Shown piece by piece: positions 18,176-24,540 of a stretch of DNA of 64,000 nt. Each line of letters starts with the position of its first letter. The stretch's first letter is position 1. A program made the position numbers and the translations under genes. The notes beneath the pieces were generated by a model. The model was not told where the DNA came from. It saw only the letters and a program-made list of their open reading frames with translations, and ran no database searches. Origin of the DNA: Pedobacter psychroterrae. GTDB taxonomy: Bacteria; Bacteroidota; Bacteroidia; Sphingobacteriales; Sphingobacteriaceae. The stretch spans positions 1,426,001 to 1,490,000 of the forward strand of contig NZ_SJSL01000001.1 of assembly GCF_004331695.1 (NCBI RefSeq), read 5' to 3'.

Positions 18176-18808
18176 TTAATTGCGTTCTATCGCAAATTCA
18201 CCAAACGGAGTGCGTACCTTTTTAAGGTTTACCAGCCAGTCATTTTCAGTATCCCTATAGCCTAGCGGCAGTATGGTAGTACTGCGCAGTCCAAGTTCTT
18301 TCAGTCCCAGTAGCTCATCCATTGCGGCAGGGTCAAAACCTTCCATCGGCGTAGCATCTACTTTCAACTCCGCTGCCTGTGCTATCGACAGACCAAAGCC
18401 GATGTATGCCTGCTTTGCGGCGTGCTGATAACTTTCGTCGGCTGTTTTCGCAGTAAAATGAGTAACCATATGGTTTACAAAATCTGCATTGGCAGATTCT
18501 GGCAGGCCACGTTCGCTATTGGCGTACGCGTATACGGCTCTTATCCGTTCTTCAGTGTAGTTGTCCCAGGCTGCAAAAACAAGCAGGTGGGAGCTGTCGC
18601 TAATCTGCGATTGGCCAAAAGCTACTGCTTTGATTTTTTCTTTAAGTTCAGGATTGGAAATCACAATTACCTTAAAAGGTTGTAACCCGGATGAGGTAGG
18701 GGCAAGATGAGCTGCCGCAACAATTGCATCTACTTTTTCCTGTGGAACTTTTTCTCCGTTCATTTTCTTGGTGGCGTATCGCCAGTTCAGATCGTCTATT
18801 AAACTCAT
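18176..18808 (-). CDS. NAD(P)H-dependent oxidoreductase, nitroreductase family
   Basis: 210 residues. The N-terminus has the nitroreductase start (RYATKKMNGEKVPQEKVDAIVAAAHLAPTSSGLQPFKVIV) that binds FMN, and the C-terminus has GLKELGLRSTTILPLGYRDTEND, as in NfsB-like FMN enzymes. The likely reaction is NAD(P)H-dependent reduction of nitro or quinone compounds; the natural substrate is unknown. Cytosolic dimer expected. A -7 box TATATTTG at 18881-18888 gives a leader of about 70 bases that contains a hairpin (18852-18878). Confidence 0.92.
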   Translation of the reverse strand: MSLIDDLNWRYATKKMNGEKVPQEKVDAIVAAAHLAPTSSGLQPFKVIVISNPELKEKIKAVAFGQSQISDSSHLLVFAAWDNYTEERIRAVYAYANSERGLPESANADFVNHMVTHFTAKTADESYQHAAKQAYIGFGLSIAQAAELKVDATPMEGFDPAAMDELLGLKELGLRSTTILPLGYRDTENDWLVNLKKVRTPFGEFAIERN

Positions 18809-18851
18809 GTTAATATTTATTTAAATTGCGAGGTATAATATTTCATTTATT

Positions 18852-18888
18852 AACGCCTGTTAATTAAATAACAGCGTTAGCAAATATA
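18852..18888 (-). promoter_or_regulatory. Promoter -7 box and leader hairpin of the nitroreductase gene
   Basis: TATATTTG (18881-18888, minus strand) is followed at once by an imperfect hairpin, AACGC-TGTTA / TAACA-GGCGTT with one bulge, at 18852-18878. The stem lies in the 5' leader of the mRNA and could tune translation or stability. Confidence 0.45.
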
Positions 18889-19139
18889 GTAATGATATAA
18901 ATGCAATTGTAGATTAAATTCTGCTTATGACGCTGGTATGATATCCCTGATTAAGGAGCCTATGCGAATGTCCTTGGAAAAATCACAGGCTAAGCCTTGA
19001 GTTAGCTCGGAAAAACCCTTGCACTGGGACGTGTTTGGGTCGTGTTTGGTACATGTTTGGTTCGTGTTTGATTCGAATGCAAGTCGATACAAATATGTTT
19101 TAAAGACGAATCAATCCTGTAGCAATGAACAATATATAC
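18889..19139. other. Non-coding region with an 11-bp tandem repeat
   Basis: No credible reading frame on either strand. The only clear structure is the 4 x 11-bp repeat at 19028-19071 described separately. Confidence 0.5.
19028..19071. repeat. Four tandem copies of an 11-bp unit (nnCRTGTTTGR)
   Basis: Units are GACGTGTTTGG, GTCGTGTTTGG, TACATGTTTGG and TTCGTGTTTGA, with no spacer. The period is close to one DNA helical turn, so the conserved core lies on one face of the DNA. Each core contains TTTG. It lies between msrA and the nitroreductase gene, about 140 bases past the msrA stop. Confidence 0.8.
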
Positions 19140-19140
19140 A

Positions 19141-19178
19141 AGCCTTAGATAAGCCTTATACCAGGTTTATCTAAGGCT
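19141..19178. terminator. Hairpin downstream of msrA
   Basis: AGCCTTAGATAAGCCT (19141-19156) pairs with AGGTTTATCTAAGGCT (19163-19178): 16 bp with one G-T pair and a 6-base loop, 31 bases past the msrA stop. No strong U-run on the minus strand. Confidence 0.65.
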
Positions 19179-19209
19179 TTATCAGAACATTACTCTTTCA
19201 GTTACTGGT

Positions 19210-19809
19210 TTAGTACTTTAACCTGGATTTAAATAGCTTTTCCAACTTCTGCATTTTAGGCAGGATTACTGCTTTGCAGTAGGGAGCATTTCCATTTCTT
19301 CTGAAGTAGTCCTGGTGATAATTTTCTGCTACATAAAAAGTACTCGCCTTATTGATGCCGGTAACAATGGGATCAGGGAACGCTTTGGCTGCGTTCAGTT
19401 CTTTTTTATACTTCTCTGCTATTGCTTTCTGTTCATCAGTATGATAGAAAATGACAGAGCGGTATTGTGTGCCCACATCGGCACCCTGACGGTTTAACGT
19501 AGTAGGATCATGAGTTTTCCAGAATACTTCCAGCAACTCTTCGTATTTTATTTTGGCAGGATCGTAAGTTATCTCGATCACTTCTGCATGTCCGGTATTA
19601 CCTGTGCATACCTCGTCGTATGACGGGTTTGCAGTAGTGCCGCCCTCATAGCCCGAACGAACGGCAGTTACCCCGTTCAAGCGCTGAAATACTGCTTCGG
19701 AACACCAGAAACAGCCCATGCCGAAAGTAGCTTTTTGTAATTTTGCAGGTTCAGCCTTGGCAGCCCCTGCTGATAGAAGGATTAATGCCGCAATAACTAT
19801 ATGTTTCAT
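19210..19809 (-). CDS. msrA: Peptide-methionine (S)-S-oxide reductase MsrA, exported form
   Basis: 199 residues. The catalytic motif GCFWC is at 32-36 with the nucleophile Cys in GCFWCSEA. The conserved YEGGTTANPSYDEVCTGNTGHAEVIEI and the tail AENYHQDYFRRNGNAPYC are intact. Residues 1-19 are a signal peptide, so it repairs oxidised methionine in the periplasm, as other exported Msr proteins do. It is not fused to MsrB and no msrB is next to it. Confidence 0.95.
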   Translation of the reverse strand: MKHIVIAALILLSAGAAKAEPAKLQKATFGMGCFWCSEAVFQRLNGVTAVRSGYEGGTTANPSYDEVCTGNTGHAEVIEITYDPAKIKYEELLEVFWKTHDPTTLNRQGADVGTQYRSVIFYHTDEQKAIAEKYKKELNAAKAFPDPIVTGINKASTFYVAENYHQDYFRRNGNAPYCKAVILPKMQKLEKLFKSRLKY

Positions 19810-20051
19810 GATGATTCAGTGTTATATTTCATTTGTTATATAAAAATACGCAAGCCTGGGAGATATAGTTTTGTTAAAGCAGCTGGCTTTCTTAAGTTTA
19901 CAATTGTCTGATAAAGCATTTTGGGGTTTAATTTTTGTGCATAACTTAATATTTTTATTAGCAGCAGCTTATAAATGCCTGGGTAAAGATTAATATTTAT
20001 TCGCAAATAGTTTCTTAAATTAGTCGTTATTACTCATAAAATCACACAGAT

Positions 20052-21014
20052 ATGTCAACACCTTATATTCCAAGTTTAGATTTGGGCTCATATGTCAACG
20101 GAAATGAAGAACAGCGCAAAAAATTCTCTGATGAACTGGGCAGGGCTTTTAATGATTCGGGCTTTGTTACCATTACCAATCATGGCCTCAGCCAGGATCT
20201 GATTGATAAGCTGTACAAAAATATCCAAGCTATGTTTAGCTTGTCGCCTCAGCAAAAGCAACAATATGAGCGAGCAGAACTGGCAGGTCAGCGAGGTTAC
20301 ACGAGTCCTGGGAAGGAAACCGCCAAGGGGGCTAAAACGGCTGATTTGAAGGAGTTCTGGCAGATCGGGCAGGTGGTAACGGATGGAGATCCGATCAAAA
20401 GCGACTATCCGGACAATGAATTTGTGACAGAGATCCCGGAGTTTAATGAAGTGACCAGGGAGATTTATCAGCGGCTGGAAGGTAACGGTAAGCACCTGTT
20501 ACGTGCTATTGCTACCTATCTTACCTTGCCGGTCGACTACTTTGACCAGTATGTACACAATGGCAATTCCATATTGCGCGGTATCCATTATTTTCCTATA
20601 GAAGATCCCAATGCATTGTCGGACGATGCAGTACGTGCAGGCGCACATGAAGACATTAACCTGATCACCTTACTGATCGGTGCAAGTGCTGACGGACTGG
20701 AAGTGCTGACCAGAAGTAATGAATGGCTGCCCATCAAAGCAGGTCATACAGATATCGTAGTGAATGTGGGTGATATGTTGCAAAGGCTGACAAATAATAA
20801 ACTCAGGTCTACGACCCACAGGGTAGTCAATCCGCCACGCGAACTCATGAAGACTTCGCGTTACTCTGTGCCTTTCTTTTTGCATCCAAGAATGAGTATG
20901 GACCTGACCTCTTTGGATTCTTGTATTGATGCCGAACATCCAAAGGTATACGAAGATATGACAGCGGGAGAGTATCTTGATGAAAGGTTGAGGGAGATTG
21001 GGCTTAAGAAGTAA
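20052..21014 (+). CDS. 2-oxoglutarate/Fe(II)-dependent oxygenase, isopenicillin N synthase-like family
   Basis: 320 residues. N-terminal DIOX_N segment (SGFVTITNHGLSQDLIDKLY), then the double-stranded beta-helix core with the iron ligands H199-x-D201 (GAHEDINLITLL) and H256 (RSTTHRVVN), and the 2-oxoglutarate or C-terminal anchor R270-x-S272. These enzymes use Fe(II) and usually 2-oxoglutarate to oxidise small molecules. No biosynthetic cluster surrounds it, so the substrate is unknown. Its stop codon lies 4 bases before repeat element A. Confidence 0.9.
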   Translation: MSTPYIPSLDLGSYVNGNEEQRKKFSDELGRAFNDSGFVTITNHGLSQDLIDKLYKNIQAMFSLSPQQKQQYERAELAGQRGYTSPGKETAKGAKTADLKEFWQIGQVVTDGDPIKSDYPDNEFVTEIPEFNEVTREIYQRLEGNGKHLLRAIATYLTLPVDYFDQYVHNGNSILRGIHYFPIEDPNALSDDAVRAGAHEDINLITLLIGASADGLEVLTRSNEWLPIKAGHTDIVVNVGDMLQRLTNNKLRSTTHRVVNPPRELMKTSRYSVPFFLHPRMSMDLTSLDSCIDAEHPKVYEDMTAGEYLDERLREIGLKK

Positions 21015-21018
21015 ATTA

Positions 21019-21266
21019 AAAATTGAGTGATCTCTTCGAAGACTGCATGATTCGCTGAAAAAGCGAATAACGCTATGTCTTCTCTGAGACACTAAATTTT
21101 TGGTAACCATTATGTATAGTCCTGATTATAAATATAATGCATAGTTTTGATGTAGCCATTATACCTATGCATCCAGTTCAGAGAAAATATAGTGTCTCAG
21201 AGAAGACATAGCGCTGGTGTTGCGCAGCTTCAGCAGATGCAGTCTTCGAAGAGATCACTCAATTTT
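21019..21266. repeat. Long hairpin-forming repeat, copy A
   Basis: A 248-bp element filling the gap between two convergent genes. The outer arms (21019-21048 and 21237-21266) are a perfect 30-bp inverted repeat; the inner arms (21071-21094 and 21190-21213) are a perfect 24-bp inverted repeat. Between them are unpaired side segments; the left one folds into its own hairpin (ATTCGCT-GAAAA-AGCGAAT). The loop (21095-21189) is A/T-rich. A second copy lies at 24212-24540. The right end overlaps the TGA stop of the next gene. Short U-runs flank the arms on both strands, so it may act as a two-way terminator. Confidence 0.9.
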
Positions 21267-22168
21267 CAGGCAATGTAGGGTGTTTTTCCTTCCTTTATCT
21301 TTTTGATGTGCTGAAGGCAGGCGATATTTGCGGTTTTTAGTATTTCATCAATGCGGTCGGTCATCAGGGATAATTCCTGTTCTGTTATTTCAAATTTATC
21401 ACTGTACCGCGCATCGCCAAAACCTTTGAGCAACAGACCTGTCAGCCGGGCATCCTCAGGAGTTTTTTTAACGTTCGTAAAAGAAGAGTCAGGTAATATA
21501 TTGTCAATGAGTTTCATTAACCTTCGTAGTCCATTGGCATTGGTGCGGTAGCCGGTCAGGACCCGCAGCATTCCTGAATAGCAATGCTGCAATGCCTGAT
21601 GGAGCATGTAGACAGACAGGTTATGGTGATGATCATTCTTAAAAAAGACCGCTCCTTTCAGAAAACCCTCAGAAAGGGTAAACCACTGGTGCCAGAATGC
21701 TTCCCGTTTGATGATCCGTTTGTTGAGTGCAGCGCCGGGGGCGGGAACCACAAAAGCTTCTTTTTCCTGATCGTATAGCATAGTGCCTTTCTTGTAGATG
21801 GTAGTGAAAAATGAACTGCCATTTTCCAGTGCGGCATTAATCTCCTCCATCCGGTGTACGATAATGGTAACATTGGCCAGGATTTTTAGGTCTTCTTCCA
21901 GTCTCATCTGTATGGCGATGTCTGCAAGCATCTCTGCGGCCTCCGGAATTATCAGCAAGTAATAGCTGTTTTGTAGTTTTGCCTCAGGTTCGGATGCCGC
22001 ATCCTTAAAACAACTGCTGTTTTGGACATTGTTTATGATACTTCCGAAACAGATGACCTTCTCAATTTTAAATTGTGTAAGGATAAAATCTGTAATGGTC
22101 TTAAGCTCTGAGGCTTCTGCGGTCGGTTGTCCGTCGGCAGCCATAGGTGGTAATTTTTGCTTTTTCAT
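21266..22168 (-). CDS. Degenerate nucleotidyltransferase-HEPN fusion protein
   Basis: 300 residues in two domains. Residues 20-135 resemble the Pol-beta-type nucleotidyltransferase (MNT) domain: FGS at 41-43 and the family-like tail SFFTTIYKKGTMLYD (119-133). The catalytic SDxD block is changed to NSYYLL (67-72), so no metal-binding aspartates remain. Residues 150-290 are a HEPN four-helix domain (VYMLHQALQHCYSGMLRVLTG; RYSDKFEITEQEL). Relatives usually have a histidine in a KTHDL-type segment; here it is RTNANGL (208-214). By family knowledge, MNT/HEPN pairs form toxin-antitoxin systems; this copy looks inactive in both halves. It follows the 400-residue gene by 24 bases, in the same operon. 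Confidence 0.7.
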   Translation of the reverse strand: MKKQKLPPMAADGQPTAEASELKTITDFILTQFKIEKVICFGSIINNVQNSSCFKDAASEPEAKLQNSYYLLIIPEAAEMLADIAIQMRLEEDLKILANVTIIVHRMEEINAALENGSSFFTTIYKKGTMLYDQEKEAFVVPAPGAALNKRIIKREAFWHQWFTLSEGFLKGAVFFKNDHHHNLSVYMLHQALQHCYSGMLRVLTGYRTNANGLRRLMKLIDNILPDSSFTNVKKTPEDARLTGLLLKGFGDARYSDKFEITEQELSLMTDRIDEILKTANIACLQHIKKIKEGKTPYIA

Positions 22169-22192
22169 GCGGGAATGTTTGTTTTTTATGAG

Positions 22193-23395
22193 TTAAGGAT
22201 TGGTTTGATCGACAATATCTTCAGCTTCCTTTTGGGTATTGAATATCAAATGGGAGGCTTCTAATAATTTTAACAATTGATTGAAAGCCAGATCTGTTTT
22301 ATATTGGTTTTTAGGAACGTTTTTCTCTGAGTTGCTCAAGCTGTACACCAACCATTTGTGTAGCAATGTTCTCCATTCATGCATTTTTTTAAAGGCAAAA
22401 AAACGCTGTATGGCCAGGAGGGGATTGGCTTGTTCTTCCAGACTGCAATTTCTAGCTAAGCTGACAGTCTCTCCGGTTTTTATTTTATAGTTGCCGGTGT
22501 ACTTTTCCAGATCATTTTTCACACACATCATCCATATCGATTCGATCAGCTTTATAAGACATTCATATAAATAAATCAGATTGCCCGGATTGTTTGCCTT
22601 CTTCCAGAAATCTTTTTCATATAGCAGCGCTTTCCAGTTATCTAAACCGCTATGTATGTGGTAGATGTCAAGATAATAAAGGAAGAAATCACCAGCTAGA
22701 TCATGTGGTTTAGCGATACATTCATAAGATAAAAGTGTGGGGCGGTCATAATCTATGGCAAGTTTGGTTTCTTTACAGGAAGGCAGGCGGGGAAGTATAT
22801 GGGCTCCGTGCTGATAGATTTTATACCCTTCTTCAATTAGTTCAGATAAGTTAAAGAAATCTGAGGCCAGTTTGTGGTCTTCCATGCAAAAGTACTCATA
22901 CTTATCATTTCGCATGTATGATGCATCAAGCGCAAGTTGCAGGTAGCAATAGAGGTCTGATCGGTTGAACCCGTTATAATGGTAGTCAAAGAAATTGCTG
23001 AGCACAGTTCTGGATTTATCATTTTCTTCATGCGCATCCTTATTACCATGGTGTGTAAACAGTCTATTGAGGTTGTCCATTAACCCCGGTTCTGAACTTT
23101 CATCTGCTATGTTGTTTAAAGAAGAACTTAACCCCGGGCTGTATTTATTGACTAGCCAGAGAGTATCTGTGAATCTTATTAGGTCATAGCAGAAGATATA
23201 AAAATCTGCAGGATCATAATTCCTCCACTCATTATCTTTAAAAATGGTTCTTTGAAGTGTCCAGAGACTATTTTGAAAGTCCTCCATAGTTCTTTTTGTG
23301 AATAGTTCGTCTAGTACCAGGTAAGGACTTTCGATTTCCTTGTTTGTAAGGGAACTGATGTGTGGTTTGTAACAACAAAATTTGCTATACTTCAT
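22193..23395 (-). CDS. Unknown protein with three or four internal helical repeats
   Basis: 400 residues, no signal peptide or membrane span. Not recognised. By eye it contains a repeated module of about 60 residues, at roughly 24-84, 131-162 (partial), 235-291 and 325-386. Each has an aromatic start (LFTKRTM, NFFDYHY, DFFLYYL, RFFAFKKM), a central W or D-N-W, and ends L-x-x-L-x-E/D-x-x-x-hydrophobic (DLIRFTDTLWL, LQLALDASYM, LIKLIESIWMM, LLKLLEASHLI). It is all-helical in prediction. First gene of the leftward operon and divergent from the S24 regulator. The -7 box may be TAATTTAG about 5 bases before the ATG. Confidence 0.75.
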   Translation of the reverse strand: MKYSKFCCYKPHISSLTNKEIESPYLVLDELFTKRTMEDFQNSLWTLQRTIFKDNEWRNYDPADFYIFCYDLIRFTDTLWLVNKYSPGLSSSLNNIADESSEPGLMDNLNRLFTHHGNKDAHEENDKSRTVLSNFFDYHYNGFNRSDLYCYLQLALDASYMRNDKYEYFCMEDHKLASDFFNLSELIEEGYKIYQHGAHILPRLPSCKETKLAIDYDRPTLLSYECIAKPHDLAGDFFLYYLDIYHIHSGLDNWKALLYEKDFWKKANNPGNLIYLYECLIKLIESIWMMCVKNDLEKYTGNYKIKTGETVSLARNCSLEEQANPLLAIQRFFAFKKMHEWRTLLHKWLVYSLSNSEKNVPKNQYKTDLAFNQLLKLLEASHLIFNTQKEAEDIVDQTNP

Positions 23396-23433
23396 AGTTT
23401 CTAAATTATTTGAATATTTTTACGGCCTGCTTA

Positions 23434-23447
23434 AAGTCAGAGGACTT
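23434..23447. promoter_or_regulatory. Operator-like dyad 1 (AAGTC-N4-GACTT)
   Basis: AAGTCAGAGGACTT, a perfect 5-bp dyad with a 4-base centre, near the expected -33 region of the leftward gene. Same half-site and spacing as dyad 2, 59 bases away centre to centre. Confidence 0.6.
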
Positions 23448-23492
23448 AGCAGCAATCATATGACAAGTATATGATCTTTTGATATAATAAAA

Positions 23493-23506
23493 AAGTCAAA
23501 TGACTA
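23493..23506. promoter_or_regulatory. Operator-like dyad 2 (AAGTC-N4-GACTA)
   Basis: AAGTCAAATGACTA, with half-sites AGTC/GACT and a 4-base centre, 16 bases before the TTG start of the S24 regulator gene. Between the two dyads lies a further dyad ATCATAT-N7-ATATGAT (23455-23475). Confidence 0.6.
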
Positions 23507-23522
23507 AATTAATGATAGTATT

Positions 23523-24209
23523 TTGAAACAGATTGATTTACAGAAAGATAATTTTTCTTCCCGTCTAAAGGAAGCGAGAGTAGCCAAGAATATGACGCTA
23601 GAGCAGTTTTATAGTCCCGTTACTGAGCATGTGAGTAATTGTTCTGCTATAGAGAATGGGAAACGTAAAATAGGAAGGAGACTGTCAAAAGATATTATTA
23701 ATTATCACCATATCAGTGAAGGATGGTTAATAACAGGTGAAGGGGAGATGTTTGATAAAGCGGGGCCATCGTCAGCAGCTGCTGTTTCAGAGAGCTATCC
23801 AAGTGTGCCTTTTTTTAATGTGAACTTATCTGAGATGCATTTTGGCGGGCAGGACCTGTTTATGGAGCCGCCTGAATATTATGTCAATTTCAGGCCATTT
23901 AATGATTGTGATGCTTATTTGCCTATTTACGGGGATAGCATGTATCCTAAATATGCAAGTGGTGAAATCATAGCAATCAGGGAGATCCGTAATTTTGATA
24001 TCATCCAATGGGGAGAAGCGTACCTGGTTGTTGCGGATGAGCGGGCCAACAACATTGCAACTGTCAAATTACTGTTTGAGCATCCTGATGAAAAGAAACT
24101 CATACTTCGTTCTTCCAATCCCAATTTTAAGGGCGACACCGTGATTGGTAAGGAGTTTATTAAAAAAATGTTTATTGTAAAGGGCAAAGTAACCCGCAAT
24201 CAGTTGTAA
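23523..24209 (+). CDS. LexA/CI-like regulator: HTH plus S24 peptidase domain
   Basis: 228 residues. Residues 10-75 form an XRE-like HTH (FSSRLKEARVAKNMTLEQF, SAIENGKRKI), and 95-228 an S24 domain with the Ser-Lys dyad S139 (YGDSMYPKY) and K182 (ATVKLLF). An Ala-Gly bond (80-81) is in the linker, as in LexA, but it lies 58 residues before the serine, farther than in LexA or CI, so self-cleavage is uncertain. No in-frame ATG precedes the HTH; TTG at 23523 is the best start, or the rare ATT just before it. It probably represses itself and the divergent two-gene operon through the two AAGTC dyads. Its stop lies 2 bases before repeat element B. Confidence 0.85.
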   Translation: MKQIDLQKDNFSSRLKEARVAKNMTLEQFYSPVTEHVSNCSAIENGKRKIGRRLSKDIINYHHISEGWLITGEGEMFDKAGPSSAAAVSESYPSVPFFNVNLSEMHFGGQDLFMEPPEYYVNFRPFNDCDAYLPIYGDSMYPKYASGEIIAIREIRNFDIIQWGEAYLVVADERANNIATVKLLFEHPDEKKLILRSSNPNFKGDTVIGKEFIKKMFIVKGKVTRNQL

Positions 24210-24211
24210 AG

Positions 24212-24540
24212 GTAAAAATTGAGTAGATAGTAAAAATTGAGTGATCTCTTCGAAGACGGCATGATTCGCTGAAAAAGCGAATAACGCTATGTCTTCTCTG
24301 AGGCACTAAATTTTTATTGAACTGGGTGGATAAGCATAGTGGTTACCTCACATCTATGCGTAAGGATTTACTTCATGCCTATACGTCCTGCCTTGTACAT
24401 CCTGCTTAAACGTCCTGGTTATGCATCCTGGTTATTGAAAATTTAGTGTCTCAGAGAAGACATAGCGCTGGTGTTGCGCAGCTTCAGCAGATGCTGTCTT
24501 CGATGAGATCACTCAATTTTACTACCTACTCAATTTTTAC
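24212..24540. repeat. Long hairpin-forming repeat, copy B
   Basis: Second copy of the element at 21019-21266. Core outer arms 24233-24262 and 24491-24520 pair with 28 of 30 matches; inner arms 24285-24308 and 24444-24467 with 23 of 24; side segments match copy A closely. It has extra outer arms (24212-24231 with 24521-24540, 19 of 20) and a loop expanded by a 13-bp tandem repeat. It fills the gap between two convergent genes and its right end supplies the stop codon (24530-24532) and last codons of the serine hydrolase gene. Confidence 0.9.
24383..24435. repeat. 13-bp tandem repeat, four copies, in the loop of element B
   Basis: Units ACGTCCTGCCTTGT (14), ACATCCTGCTTAA, ACGTCCTGGTTAT and GCATCCTGGTTAT share a (A/G)CRTCCTG core. 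Copy A of the element has only about one related unit (GCATCCAGTTCAG), so the unit number varies between copies. Confidence 0.75.

Noticed and set aside
23523..24209. LexA-type self-cleavage of the S24 regulator at Ala80-Gly81
   Set aside because: The Ala-Gly pair is present, but its distance to the serine is larger than in LexA or CI, so I did not assert it.
21019..24540. Insertion sequence or composite transposon made of the two hairpin repeats
   Set aside because: No transposase or target-site duplication is visible and the arms are inverted within each copy, not terminal repeats of a transposon.
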